Source: an uncultured Christensenella sp. | GTDB lineage: Bacteria; Bacillota; Clostridia; Christensenellales; Borkfalkiaceae | Assembly (NCBI GenBank): GCA_910586345.1 | Contig: CAJUHC010000006.1 | Span: 1-8,993, forward strand | Reading direction: 5' to 3' | Length of the DNA stretch: 8,993 nucleotides | Shown here: piece by piece, positions 1 through 6,225 of the stretch | Numbering within the stretch: position 1 is the first letter of the stretch | Layout: every line of letters begins with the position of its first letter | Translations under genes and position numbers: made by a program | The notes under the pieces: generated by a model | Seen by the model: only the letters and a program-made list of their open reading frames with translations | Told to the model about the DNA's origin: nothing | The model's database searches: none

Positions 1-3
1 CTT

Positions 4-1041
4 GTGAATGATACGGGAATGCCGTTTTTGCCGTCACATTATACCATTAAACGCAATTATTCCCGCGTATTTCAATGTTCATTTCTTGCTAATTTTCATA
101 AAAATATACTTATTGTAACAGATATCTGTAAGGATTTAGCCCAAGATAATGGTACTATAAAGTGTGTGGACGACTATCTTTTCAATTATATTGTAAGATT
201 TCGCTTTCCGTTTCCTGCTTTTGATAACTATAATACAACTGAGCCGCGTATTTATCCGTTTTGCGCTATTATTAAATTTTTATTATCAAAAATACAATCG
301 GGTGAAGAGGCGAAAGCTTCTCTTGACGATATATTTAATTATATAATTTCAAATAATTGCACGGGTCTTGAAGATTTGGATTTTTATAATAACCTGTTGC
401 CTAAAAAATATAATTATACCGAAACAGAACGCAGACAACTGCGCGAAATGATTATTTTTATAAGCCAATTAAGTATATTAAAAGTATATGACGGTTATCT
501 GTATCTTGACGACATTGATAAAAATGCACAAAATGAAGTGTTAAACGAATTTTTAAATCCTGAGATTAGGCTTCCGAAAAATGACAGGTTGGAAGAATTT
601 TTCGAAATGACATCAACAACTCGAAAAATCGTTATTCCTGCATTTGAGCTTTTTACGGCTGACCCGACCGACATTGAGTTTATGGAAGGTGACAGAAAGC
701 GTGTGGAACATTTTCGCGTGGAAAGAAGCGGATTATTGCGTAAATATTATCGGCAGATGAATCCCGTGCCGCATTGCTGTGCTTGCGGTATCGATATGAA
801 TATCCGTTATCCGTGGACAGATTATATGCTTGAAATTCATCATCTGCTTCCTCTTTCTTCAACGGTAGCCATATCAAATAAAGGTACTTCTTTGGCTGAT
901 ATCGTAGGTTTGTGTCCTTCCTGTCACAGGGCTGTACATATATATTATAAAAAATGGCTGAAATTAAACAATCAAACAGATTTCAAGTCAAGACAAGAGG
1001 CCTATGATGTATTTGTTGAAGCTACAATGGAGATCGCCTGA
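4..1041 (+). CDS. HNH restriction endonuclease (putative, partner of the downstream C5 methyltransferase)
   Basis: Predicted to cut DNA at the sites protected by the adjacent methyltransferase. The C-terminal third carries an HNH nuclease domain: a zinc-type CxxC (C258, C261), EIHHLLPL with H279/H280, and LCPSCH (C304, C307, H308) followed by H312. The classical Asn position appears to be Asp (D299 in LADIVGLC), as is common in McrA-like HNH enzymes. A basic/acidic helix region at about 228-252 (EGDRKRVEH) precedes the domain. The N-terminal 200 residues have no motif I can name; 80-170 looks helical with a possible winged-helix pattern and may read the target sequence (inference). The GTG at 4 gives 345 residues, but no in-frame stop precedes it and the frame is open to the window edge, so the true start may lie upstream; ATG at 19 is another option. 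The stop overlaps the methyltransferase start by one base (TGATG), implying translational coupling. Composition is AT-rich. The HNH call is firm; the restriction role comes from context. Confidence 0.85.
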   Translation: MNDTGMPFLPSHYTIKRNYSRVFQCSFLANFHKNILIVTDICKDLAQDNGTIKCVDDYLFNYIVRFRFPFPAFDNYNTTEPRIYPFCAIIKFLLSKIQSGEEAKASLDDIFNYIISNNCTGLEDLDFYNNLLPKKYNYTETERRQLREMIIFISQLSILKVYDGYLYLDDIDKNAQNEVLNEFLNPEIRLPKNDRLEEFFEMTSTTRKIVIPAFELFTADPTDIEFMEGDRKRVEHFRVERSGLLRKYYRQMNPVPHCCACGIDMNIRYPWTDYMLEIHHLLPLSSTVAISNKGTSLADIVGLCPSCHRAVHIYYKKWLKLNNQTDFKSRQEAYDVFVEATMEIA

Positions 1042-2243
1042 TGAACAAAAAAATACCTATTAGCCAACAAAAAGCTCTAATTGACATTTCTGAAAAGCAA
1101 AAAATACCGTTTTCACAGCTTTTGAAGAAATACGATATTAATTACGATTGTTTACAATACATAAACAATTCCCATATCAATGATGATTTTATACAGCCAT
1201 TCGAAACTCTTGACGATATTGCAAAATCGACCGATAGCATTCCCGCAGTCAGCTTCTTTTCAGGAGCAGGGGGGCTTGATGTGGGCTTTGATTATGCGGG
1301 CTTTAATAATCTGATTTCGATAGAATGCAATGAAATATTCTGTAATACGTTACGAAAAAACAATAGCAAAAAAATAGTTATAGGTCCGCCTGATTATTCA
1401 GGAGATATCAGTCAACGCGACGAATTAGTTGAAATACTTATAGATAAAGGCGTTACAATTCCATTTAACGGAGTCTTTCACGGCGGACCGCCGTGCCAAT
1501 CATTCAGCATAGCCGCAAATCAGCGATTTAGTAAAAACGGTGATAAATTTAAAAGAAAAGGCTTTGACGATGAAGAAAAGGGCACATTAATTTTTGATTA
1601 TCTATGGTTTATAAAAAAATTTATGCCGCTTGCATTTTTAATCGAAAATGTTGAAGGAATTGCTGATTTTGATACGGAAGGAAAAATACAGGCTGAGCTT
1701 GAAAGTCTAAAACAATACGGTTATAAAGTTACCGAACCTAAAATTGTAAATGCGGCAAATTTCGGGGTTCCGCAAAACCGGATGCGCTGGATTGTTGTCG
1801 GTACCCGCGGAACCAGTCCCATAAAATTACCTCAACCAAGCGATAATGTAACGCCGTGCGGTTCTGTATTTACGCGCGAACTGGGTGGTGTGCCAAATCA
1901 CATAACGCGTGAACATACCGCGCAATCCGTTAATAGATATATGATATTAAATTACGGCGAACGGGATAAACTGGGACGGGTAGACAGGCTCGACCCTCGG
2001 TTACCGTCTAAAACGGTAATTGCAGGTGGTACCAAAGGAGGAGGACGTTCTCATTTACATCCGTTTTCTCCGCGAACATTATCTGTAAGAGAATGTGCAA
2101 GGTTGCAAACTTTCCCGGATACTTATGTATTCACGGGAGCGACTGCAAGACAATTTACACAAGTTGGAAATGCTGTTCCCCCGTTATTGGCTTATAAACT
2201 TGCATTGGCTATTAAAGACGCGATTTCAGATTATTATGATTAA
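1041..2243 (+). CDS. DNA (cytosine-5-)-methyltransferase
   Basis: Transfers methyl from S-adenosylmethionine to C5 of cytosine in a specific DNA site, protecting the host from the upstream nuclease. Conserved C5-MTase motifs appear in order: I (FFSGAGGLDVGF, 72-83, SAM binding), IV (GGPPCQS, 148-154, catalytic Cys152), VI (IENVEG, 201-206), VIII (QNRMRWIVVG, 245-254), IX (RECARLQTFPD, 350-360) and X (QVGNAVPP, 374-381). The variable target-recognition region lies between VIII and IX, about 255-345, and is short, so a single specificity is likely; I cannot deduce the site. Length 400 is normal. The first 68 residues precede motif I and are longer than a minimal enzyme; 7-45 fits a helix-turn-helix pattern and could autoregulate, as in M.SsoII-like enzymes (inference). 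GGAG at 1029-1032 gives a good ribosome site 8 nt before the ATG. The 1-nt overlap with the nuclease gene marks an operon. Confidence 0.97.
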   Translation: MNKKIPISQQKALIDISEKQKIPFSQLLKKYDINYDCLQYINNSHINDDFIQPFETLDDIAKSTDSIPAVSFFSGAGGLDVGFDYAGFNNLISIECNEIFCNTLRKNNSKKIVIGPPDYSGDISQRDELVEILIDKGVTIPFNGVFHGGPPCQSFSIAANQRFSKNGDKFKRKGFDDEEKGTLIFDYLWFIKKFMPLAFLIENVEGIADFDTEGKIQAELESLKQYGYKVTEPKIVNAANFGVPQNRMRWIVVGTRGTSPIKLPQPSDNVTPCGSVFTRELGGVPNHITREHTAQSVNRYMILNYGERDKLGRVDRLDPRLPSKTVIAGGTKGGGRSHLHPFSPRTLSVRECARLQTFPDTYVFTGATARQFTQVGNAVPPLLAYKLALAIKDAISDYYD

Positions 2244-2250
2244 ATAAAAA

Positions 2251-2274
2251 GGTGTTTGGAATTTTCCAAACACC
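2251..2274. terminator. Bidirectional intrinsic terminator between convergent genes
   Basis: A perfect 10-bp stem (GGTGTTTGGA paired with TCCAAACACC) closes a 4-nt loop. On the minus strand it is followed by TTTTTATTTAA, a good U-tract, and it begins 6 nt after the stop of the membrane-protein gene. On the plus strand it follows the methyltransferase stop by 7 nt, with only a weak T-rich tail (TTAACATTATT). It therefore probably ends both convergent transcripts, and the minus-strand one most efficiently. It also marks the right edge of the AT-rich restriction-modification block. Confidence 0.85.
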
Positions 2275-2280
2275 TTAACA

Positions 2281-3024
2281 TTATTCAAAATTATTAATTT
2301 TTTCCGCATTTTCCGTATCAGGGATTTTCTTTTCGGATTTTTTCTTTAAAACGTATTCGTATATGCACACTCCCGCGAGCGTTCCGCCTATAAGAAGCAC
2401 CGACATTACGTACCAGGTCAGATAAGTGTTCGGAATCAGCGGTTTGCCTATGAACATAGCGGTCTCGAAACCGAGCGCGTCGATTAAGAATATTCCGAAA
2501 CACATAAAGAAACACAATCCGACGGGAAACGCGTAAAACTTTTTGAGCGAGGGTTTTACGTAACCCGTTATTATCATAAGAACGGAAATATACAATGCGA
2601 TGCCGTGGTGGAGCATACCCGAAATCGTAGCGTGGTACATAAAACTCGAAGCCTGACCTAAGAAGTCGGGATAAAAAGTTACTATCGCGCCGCCCCAGAA
2701 AGAGATGTAACAAAGACAGTGGAACGGCAGTGCGTCGCGTTTGCAGGCAAGAGCGCAAACCGCAAGACACAGGCTCGATAAACCGCAGAAACTGTCGGGA
2801 ATCAAAAACCAGGCGCTGTTTTTATGAATAGCTATCGAAATTCTGTTCCATATTATGAGAGCGAGAAGAAAGCCTCCGAGACATTTGATTATAATATCGA
2901 GAGTTTTTTCTTTTTTGACTTTAAGTTTAACCGCTGTCAAAGTTCCGCCGGAAACCGCGAAAAACAAAAAGAGATATATAAGATGTTCCCAGCCGAAAAC
3001 GTGCGGCGTATAAGACTCAGGCAT
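2281..3024 (-). CDS. YwaF/TMEM164-like integral membrane protein (TIGR02206-type)
   Basis: An integral membrane protein of unknown biochemical role, resembling the YwaF family of Bacillota. About seven hydrophobic segments are visible, near 14-34, 43-66, 72-92, 98-118, 136-153, 164-186 and 201-224, with a lysine-rich cytoplasmic-looking tail (226-247). Family-like features are a Pro-x-x-Phe-Cys element (IPDSFC, 75-80), DALPFHCLCY (97-106), a Gly-rich segment ending in YPDF (118-121), and conserved histidines (H131, H139, H140) before ALYISVLMI. Length 247 is normal for the family. GGAGG (3030-3034) lies 5 nt before the ATG, and a strong promoter lies upstream, so it is probably transcribed alone. 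Family assignment is from pattern recognition of these motifs; no substrate can be inferred. Confidence 0.75.
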   Translation of the reverse strand: MPESYTPHVFGWEHLIYLFLFFAVSGGTLTAVKLKVKKEKTLDIIIKCLGGFLLALIIWNRISIAIHKNSAWFLIPDSFCGLSSLCLAVCALACKRDALPFHCLCYISFWGGAIVTFYPDFLGQASSFMYHATISGMLHHGIALYISVLMIITGYVKPSLKKFYAFPVGLCFFMCFGIFLIDALGFETAMFIGKPLIPNTYLTWYVMSVLLIGGTLAGVCIYEYVLKKKSEKKIPDTENAEKINNFE

Positions 3025-3044
3025 TTTTTCCTCCGTATATATTT

Positions 3045-3073
3045 ATTATATCACCGCTGTACTGCTTTTACAA
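3045..3073 (-). promoter_or_regulatory. Sigma-A-type promoter of the YwaF-like gene
   Basis: Reading the minus strand, a -35 box TTGTAA (3068-3073, 4/6 match to TTGACA) and a perfect -10 box TATAAT (3045-3050) are separated by 17 bp. This leaves a short leader of roughly 13-15 nt containing GGAGG just before the start codon at 3024. The -35 box begins one base beyond the T-run of the upstream gene's terminator. Confidence 0.75.
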
Positions 3074-3074
3074 C

Positions 3075-3104
3075 AAAACCGCCGCATTAATTCGCGGCGG
3101 TTTT
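3075..3104 (-). terminator. Intrinsic terminator of the SGNH lipoprotein gene
   Basis: A 7-bp GC stem (CCGCCGC with GCGGCGG) with an 8-nt loop (3086-3093) is extended by A-T pairs (AAAA/TTTT). It starts 9 nt after the stop codon at 3114. On the minus strand it is followed by TTTTGTTGT. It separates the lipoprotein transcript from the YwaF-like gene's own promoter. The T-run on the plus side (3101-3105) would also allow plus-strand termination, but no plus-strand gene reads into it. Confidence 0.85.
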
Positions 3105-3113
3105 TCTTATAGT

Positions 3114-4424
3114 TTAATTTTTATCTTTGAAAGACGCGACATAATCTTCGTCTGCGGGAGTTTCCGTCAACGCGCAATACATACGGTAAGCGAAATACGT
3201 GTATCCCTTTGTAGTGGGATGTACGCCGTCCGCGTAATTACCGTTCATATTCTTTGTGAATTCGTGCATATCGATAAGTTTAAGACCGTTGTCTTCCGCA
3301 ACCTGTTTCTGCGCGGGAATTATGATGTTTTCGATATTGCCGTTATTTATTTCGTAAGCCGAACTGTATGCGTAAGGCGAAGTCGCTATATAAATTTCGG
3401 TCTTGGAATTGATTGCGTATAAATCTTCGACCAACGCGGTGAACGCCTGAACCATAGATTCTTTTGTGGGAACCTGATATGTTTTCGAATCGTTCGAACC
3501 GAGCATAATAATAGCTTTATCCGCTTTGAACGACGTCATACCGCGGTATTCCGCCGTTTTGCGGTAAGGGTCGTCCGCGCCGTCGCGCGCCGTTGCGCCG
3601 CTTTTTCCGAAGTTCATTACGTTGAATTTTCCGCCGAATAATTTCTGTAACTGAGCGGGATAACTGTCCGTATACGAATCGTCGGCGTTGGCGCCGTAAG
3701 TAACGGAGTCGCCTATGCAGGCTATTTTTTCGACTTCGGCTTTCCCGTCGTCGTCGATAGAGCGCAATTGCAGATAACAGTCGCCGTACCAGACTTTAAC
3801 CGTCATATAATTTCCGGTCTTAAAATTTTCTCCGCGTTTGTGGGTGAAATCTCCGCTTTCGGACACGTTTCCGCCCTTTTGCAAGTCTTTGAATTTAACT
3901 TTGCTTCCGTTGACGGTAACCGAGATATTGCTGACGTTTTCTTGCGTAACCGAAAATTTAATTTCGAATTTATTCCATTCGTTGGTTTTATAGTCGGTGG
4001 TTTGCTTTTCCGCGCCCGAAAGCATTTGCGACGTATCGGAAGCGGTCATATATAAAACGTCGTCTTTATATATCAATTTATAACAATTCACTTTCGTATT
4101 GTCTACCGTGTCGGCAAGAAACCACATCTGCCAGTTATCGGAACCTTTAAGCATAAATGAGAGCGAGCCGTCGGAATAGTCTTTTCCTAAATCGTAAGCC
4201 TGATTCGCGTTATGAAACTTAATCGTTCCGTCGTCGAGCGAATACGGAATACCGCCGGAATCCTTGATTGAACCGTTAGTCATATAGACCCAGTTTTCCG
4301 CCTTGAACATAGGGTCGTCGGAATAGGTTACGCTGTTTTGTCCGTCTTTCTTACAGGCGGAAAGACAGCAGACCGCTAAAAGACAAGTTATTAAACAACA
4401 AGATAAAATTTTCAGTTTTCTCAT
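3114..4424 (-). CDS. Lipoprotein with ConA-like N-terminal region and SGNH/GDSL hydrolase domain
   Basis: Predicted surface-anchored esterase or lipase-type hydrolase; the substrate is unknown, and acyl groups on carbohydrates are plausible. A signal peptide (MRKLKIL then a hydrophobic run) ends in lipobox LSAC, lipidated at C24. Residues 35-225 look like a beta-rich concanavalin-like or carbohydrate-binding module (WNKFEIKF at 150-157, ISVTVNGSKVKF at 167-178). The SGNH domain spans about 230-425: block I GDSVTYG with nucleophile S240, block II FGKSG (272-276, Gly), block III GSND (309-312, N311) and block V DGVHPT (399-404, D399 and H402). All four blocks are intact, so it should be active. 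GAGGAG (4431-4436) lies 6 nt before the ATG. It is divergent from the carboxylesterase gene and probably monocistronic, given the terminator just downstream. The signal peptide is unusually rich in cysteine (C9, C10, C14, C19, C20 besides C24). Confidence 0.9.
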   Translation of the reverse strand: MRKLKILSCCLITCLLAVCCLSACKKDGQNSVTYSDDPMFKAENWVYMTNGSIKDSGGIPYSLDDGTIKFHNANQAYDLGKDYSDGSLSFMLKGSDNWQMWFLADTVDNTKVNCYKLIYKDDVLYMTASDTSQMLSGAEKQTTDYKTNEWNKFEIKFSVTQENVSNISVTVNGSKVKFKDLQKGGNVSESGDFTHKRGENFKTGNYMTVKVWYGDCYLQLRSIDDDGKAEVEKIACIGDSVTYGANADDSYTDSYPAQLQKLFGGKFNVMNFGKSGATARDGADDPYRKTAEYRGMTSFKADKAIIMLGSNDSKTYQVPTKESMVQAFTALVEDLYAINSKTEIYIATSPYAYSSAYEINNGNIENIIIPAQKQVAEDNGLKLIDMHEFTKNMNGNYADGVHPTTKGYTYFAYRMYCALTETPADEDYVASFKDKN

Positions 4425-4443
4425 AATTTACTCCTCGGTAAGG

Positions 4444-4472
4444 ATTATAACACAATTTTTTACTTCGGTCAA
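4444..4472 (-). promoter_or_regulatory. Sigma-A-type promoter of the SGNH lipoprotein gene
   Basis: On the minus strand a -35 box TTGACC (4467-4472, 5/6) is followed after 17 bp by a perfect -10 box TATAAT (4444-4449). The -10 box sits 19 nt upstream of the start codon, leaving a leader of about 12 nt that includes GAGGAG. The T-run opposite the A-tract at 4478-4486 lies just upstream of the -35 and could act as an UP element. Confidence 0.8.
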
Positions 4473-4498
4473 CACGTAAAAAAAAATTGCCTGTTGAC
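4468..4498. repeat. Inverted repeat and A-tract centred between divergent promoters
   Basis: TGTTGAC occurs on the plus strand at 4492-4498 and on the minus strand at 4468-4474, forming an inverted repeat with a 17-bp spacer. Both arms overlap the -35 boxes of the two divergent promoters. The spacer contains nine consecutive A residues (4478-4486). Much of the symmetry follows simply from two good -35 boxes facing away from each other, but the extra shared TG makes a dimeric regulator site possible (inference). Confidence 0.45.
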
Positions 4499-4523
4499 AC
4501 CGCAGCCGGAAAAATGTTATACT
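4494..4523 (+). promoter_or_regulatory. Sigma-A-type promoter of the carboxylesterase gene
   Basis: A perfect -35 box TTGACA (4494-4499) is followed after 18 bp by TATACT (4518-4523, 5/6 match). The predicted start near 4530 leaves a leader of about 20 nt holding GGGAGG (4537-4542) 8 nt before the ATG. An A-tract lies 7 bp upstream of the -35. Confidence 0.8.
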
Positions 4524-4550
4524 TAAAATATCAAACGGGAGGAAGTTTAT

Positions 4551-6110
4551 ATGCGCATCAGAAATCTGTTATTGGGAATTTTAATCGCCGGTTCTGCGGT
4601 TGTTGCAGGCTGTGCGGCGAAAGATAAGGAAAAAGAAAAAGCCGAATACGCCGAAAATCTAACAGTGAATGTTACGGGCGGTAAAGTTACGGGCATCAAG
4701 ACCGAGGACGAAAAGGCGGCGGTTTACAAAGGTATACCGTTTGCCGCCGCTCCCGTCGGCGATTTAAGATGGAAAGCTCCTCAGCCCGTTACCGAATGGG
4801 AGGGAGAACTCGATTGCTCGCTTTGGGGCGCGAACGCTTTGCAGGGCGACGCGACTGTGTTTTCGTATTGGACGGAAGAATTCGTTCAGGATACCGACCC
4901 TTCGCATTACCGCGACGGAATAGTTTATTCCGAGGACTGTCTGACTTTAAACGTCTGGTCTTCGTACGGCGTAACTGAGAATAAACCTGTGCTCGTTTAT
5001 ATACACGGAGGCGGTTATAATTCGGGCGGAGCTTCCTGCGAAGTCTACGACGGACTCAACGTAGCGCTGAAAGACGTTGTATTCGTCAGTATACAGTACA
5101 GGGTAGGCGCGCTCGGTTATATGGCGACGGACGCGCTTAAAGCCGAGGACGCAAACAGAAGCGCGGGCAACTACGGACTTCTTGACCAGATAGAGGCCTT
5201 GAAATGGGTGCAGGAGAATATAAGAACTTTCGGCGGAAACCCCGGAAACGTAACCGTAATGGGACAGTCTGCGGGTTCGGGTTCGGTCAACGCGCTTATA
5301 GCTTCGCCGCTTGCCGAAGGGCTTTTCAAAAATGCGGTAGCCGCAAGCCATAATTCCATATACAGAGATTGGCAGACGGTCGAAAAACGCTCGGGAGAAC
5401 TTTCGCTTTCTTATAACGGAAAACAGCTTTCGAAAATGACGGTTGAAGAGCTCAGGGCGATTCCTTCGGAGTTTTTAAAAGGAAAAACGCTTCCTACGGG
5501 CGGACCGTGCATAGACGGATACGTTCTTACGGATACGTATAAAAATACCGTGGCGGACGGAAAAGCAAACTGCGTCAATCTTATGAGCGGAAACGTAGCG
5601 AAAGACGATTTGATTTATTCGGTGTATACGTCTAACGGTATAACCGCCGTCGACAGTATGCTCGCATTGCAGAACGCGCTATGCGAAGCGAGATATAAAG
5701 CCGGCTACGCCGAAAATACTTATATCTATATGTTCGGGCGCGACGTGCCGAGAGCTTTGAGCGTATCGGAAGATACGTCAGGCGCAAGACACTCTTACGA
5801 ACTTGCGTACTTTTTCGGCAATTACAGTACCGTGAGCGGAAGACGGTGGTCGGATACCGATTACAAGCTCGGCGAAGAAATGACGTCGTATCTCGTCAAT
5901 TTCTGCAAATACGGAGAACCTGTACGGGATGTGGTCGACGGTTTAGCCGATAAATCTTCGCAAAACAGCGCCGGTAACGATTTGCTTGCGTTCTGGCCAC
6001 CGAATAAAGGCAATCTGTATTATATGGACTTTACCGATAAAGCCGAGTGCAAAACAATGCCGCAAGATAAAGTCGACAACGTTTACGCATACTATAAATT
6101 GAGTTTTTAA
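4551..6110 (+). CDS. Lipoprotein carboxylesterase, type B (alpha/beta hydrolase)
   Basis: Predicted extracytoplasmic, lipid-anchored serine esterase hydrolysing carboxylic esters; the natural substrate is unknown. The signal peptide ends in lipobox VAGC (C21), followed by a charged Lys/Glu linker. Family landmarks in order: YKGIPFAAAPVGDLRW (59-74), EDCLTLNVW (128-136), oxyanion-hole HGGG (152-155), NYGLLDQ (207-213), nucleophile elbow GQSAGS (238-243, S240), and HSYELAYFFGN (414-424) with the catalytic H414. The usual acidic residue, normally Glu in a G-x-x-x-D-E-like segment, corresponds to GNVAKDD (347-353), so Asp352 may serve instead. Length 519 matches PnbA-like enzymes plus a signal peptide. 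GGGAGG lies 8 nt upstream of the ATG. The gene diverges from another surface esterase gene and shares its control region, suggesting related roles. Start and family are firm; substrate and pathway are not. Confidence 0.93.
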   Translation: MRIRNLLLGILIAGSAVVAGCAAKDKEKEKAEYAENLTVNVTGGKVTGIKTEDEKAAVYKGIPFAAAPVGDLRWKAPQPVTEWEGELDCSLWGANALQGDATVFSYWTEEFVQDTDPSHYRDGIVYSEDCLTLNVWSSYGVTENKPVLVYIHGGGYNSGGASCEVYDGLNVALKDVVFVSIQYRVGALGYMATDALKAEDANRSAGNYGLLDQIEALKWVQENIRTFGGNPGNVTVMGQSAGSGSVNALIASPLAEGLFKNAVAASHNSIYRDWQTVEKRSGELSLSYNGKQLSKMTVEELRAIPSEFLKGKTLPTGGPCIDGYVLTDTYKNTVADGKANCVNLMSGNVAKDDLIYSVYTSNGITAVDSMLALQNALCEARYKAGYAENTYIYMFGRDVPRALSVSEDTSGARHSYELAYFFGNYSTVSGRRWSDTDYKLGEEMTSYLVNFCKYGEPVRDVVDGLADKSSQNSAGNDLLAFWPPNKGNLYYMDFTDKAECKTMPQDKVDNVYAYYKLSF

Positions 6111-6117
6111 AATATTG

Positions 6118-6147
6118 AAGCCGAAGCGCTTATAAGCGCTTCGGCTT
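6118..6147. terminator. Strong hairpin after the carboxylesterase gene (probable terminator)
   Basis: A perfect 13-bp stem (AAGCCGAAGCGCT with AGCGCTTCGGCTT) closes a TATA loop, starting 7 nt after the carboxylesterase stop. The downstream plus-strand sequence is ATAATAAAAGC, so there is little U-tract apart from the stem's own TT. It probably ends or pauses transcription before the lepA promoter and may also stabilise the 3' end. The stem is certain; efficient intrinsic termination is not. Confidence 0.65.
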
Positions 6148-6189
6148 ATAATAAAAGCATAATTTTATTTACGGCGGGTTATTAAATTC

Positions 6190-6218
6190 TTGCCAATTTC
6201 CGTCCGTTTATATATAAT
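6190..6218 (+). promoter_or_regulatory. Sigma-A-type promoter of lepA, giving a predicted leaderless start
   Basis: A -35 box TTGCCA (6190-6195, 5/6) is followed after 17 bp by a perfect -10 box TATAAT (6213-6218). The lepA ATG begins at 6226, eight nucleotides past the -10, exactly where a purine start site is expected. The region between the -10 and the ATG (TATTAACT) has no ribosome binding site. Confidence 0.75.
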
Positions 6219-6225
6219 ATTAACT

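Noticed and set aside
2318..2770. 150-residue open frame on the minus strand inside the YwaF-like gene
   Set aside because: It overlaps a well-supported membrane protein in another frame, is arginine-rich as expected of an out-of-frame reading, and has no ribosome site or recognisable motif.
4947..5351. 134-residue minus-strand open frame opposite the carboxylesterase
   Set aside because: It is antisense to conserved catalytic motifs of a clear carboxylesterase; its composition is that of a shadow frame and no promoter or ribosome site is seen.
6118..6147. Hairpin considered as an attachment site or small RNA
   Set aside because: It is a simple perfect palindromic stem just after a stop codon; no second copy, integrase or promoter for a small RNA is seen nearby.
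6190..6225. TTG at 6190 as an upstream start for lepA, adding 12 residues
   Set aside because: The family starts at the ATG at 6226, the TTG lies in the -35 box of a good promoter, and the only purine-rich stretch before it (GGCGGG, 6173-6178) is 11 nt away and a poor Shine-Dalgarno.
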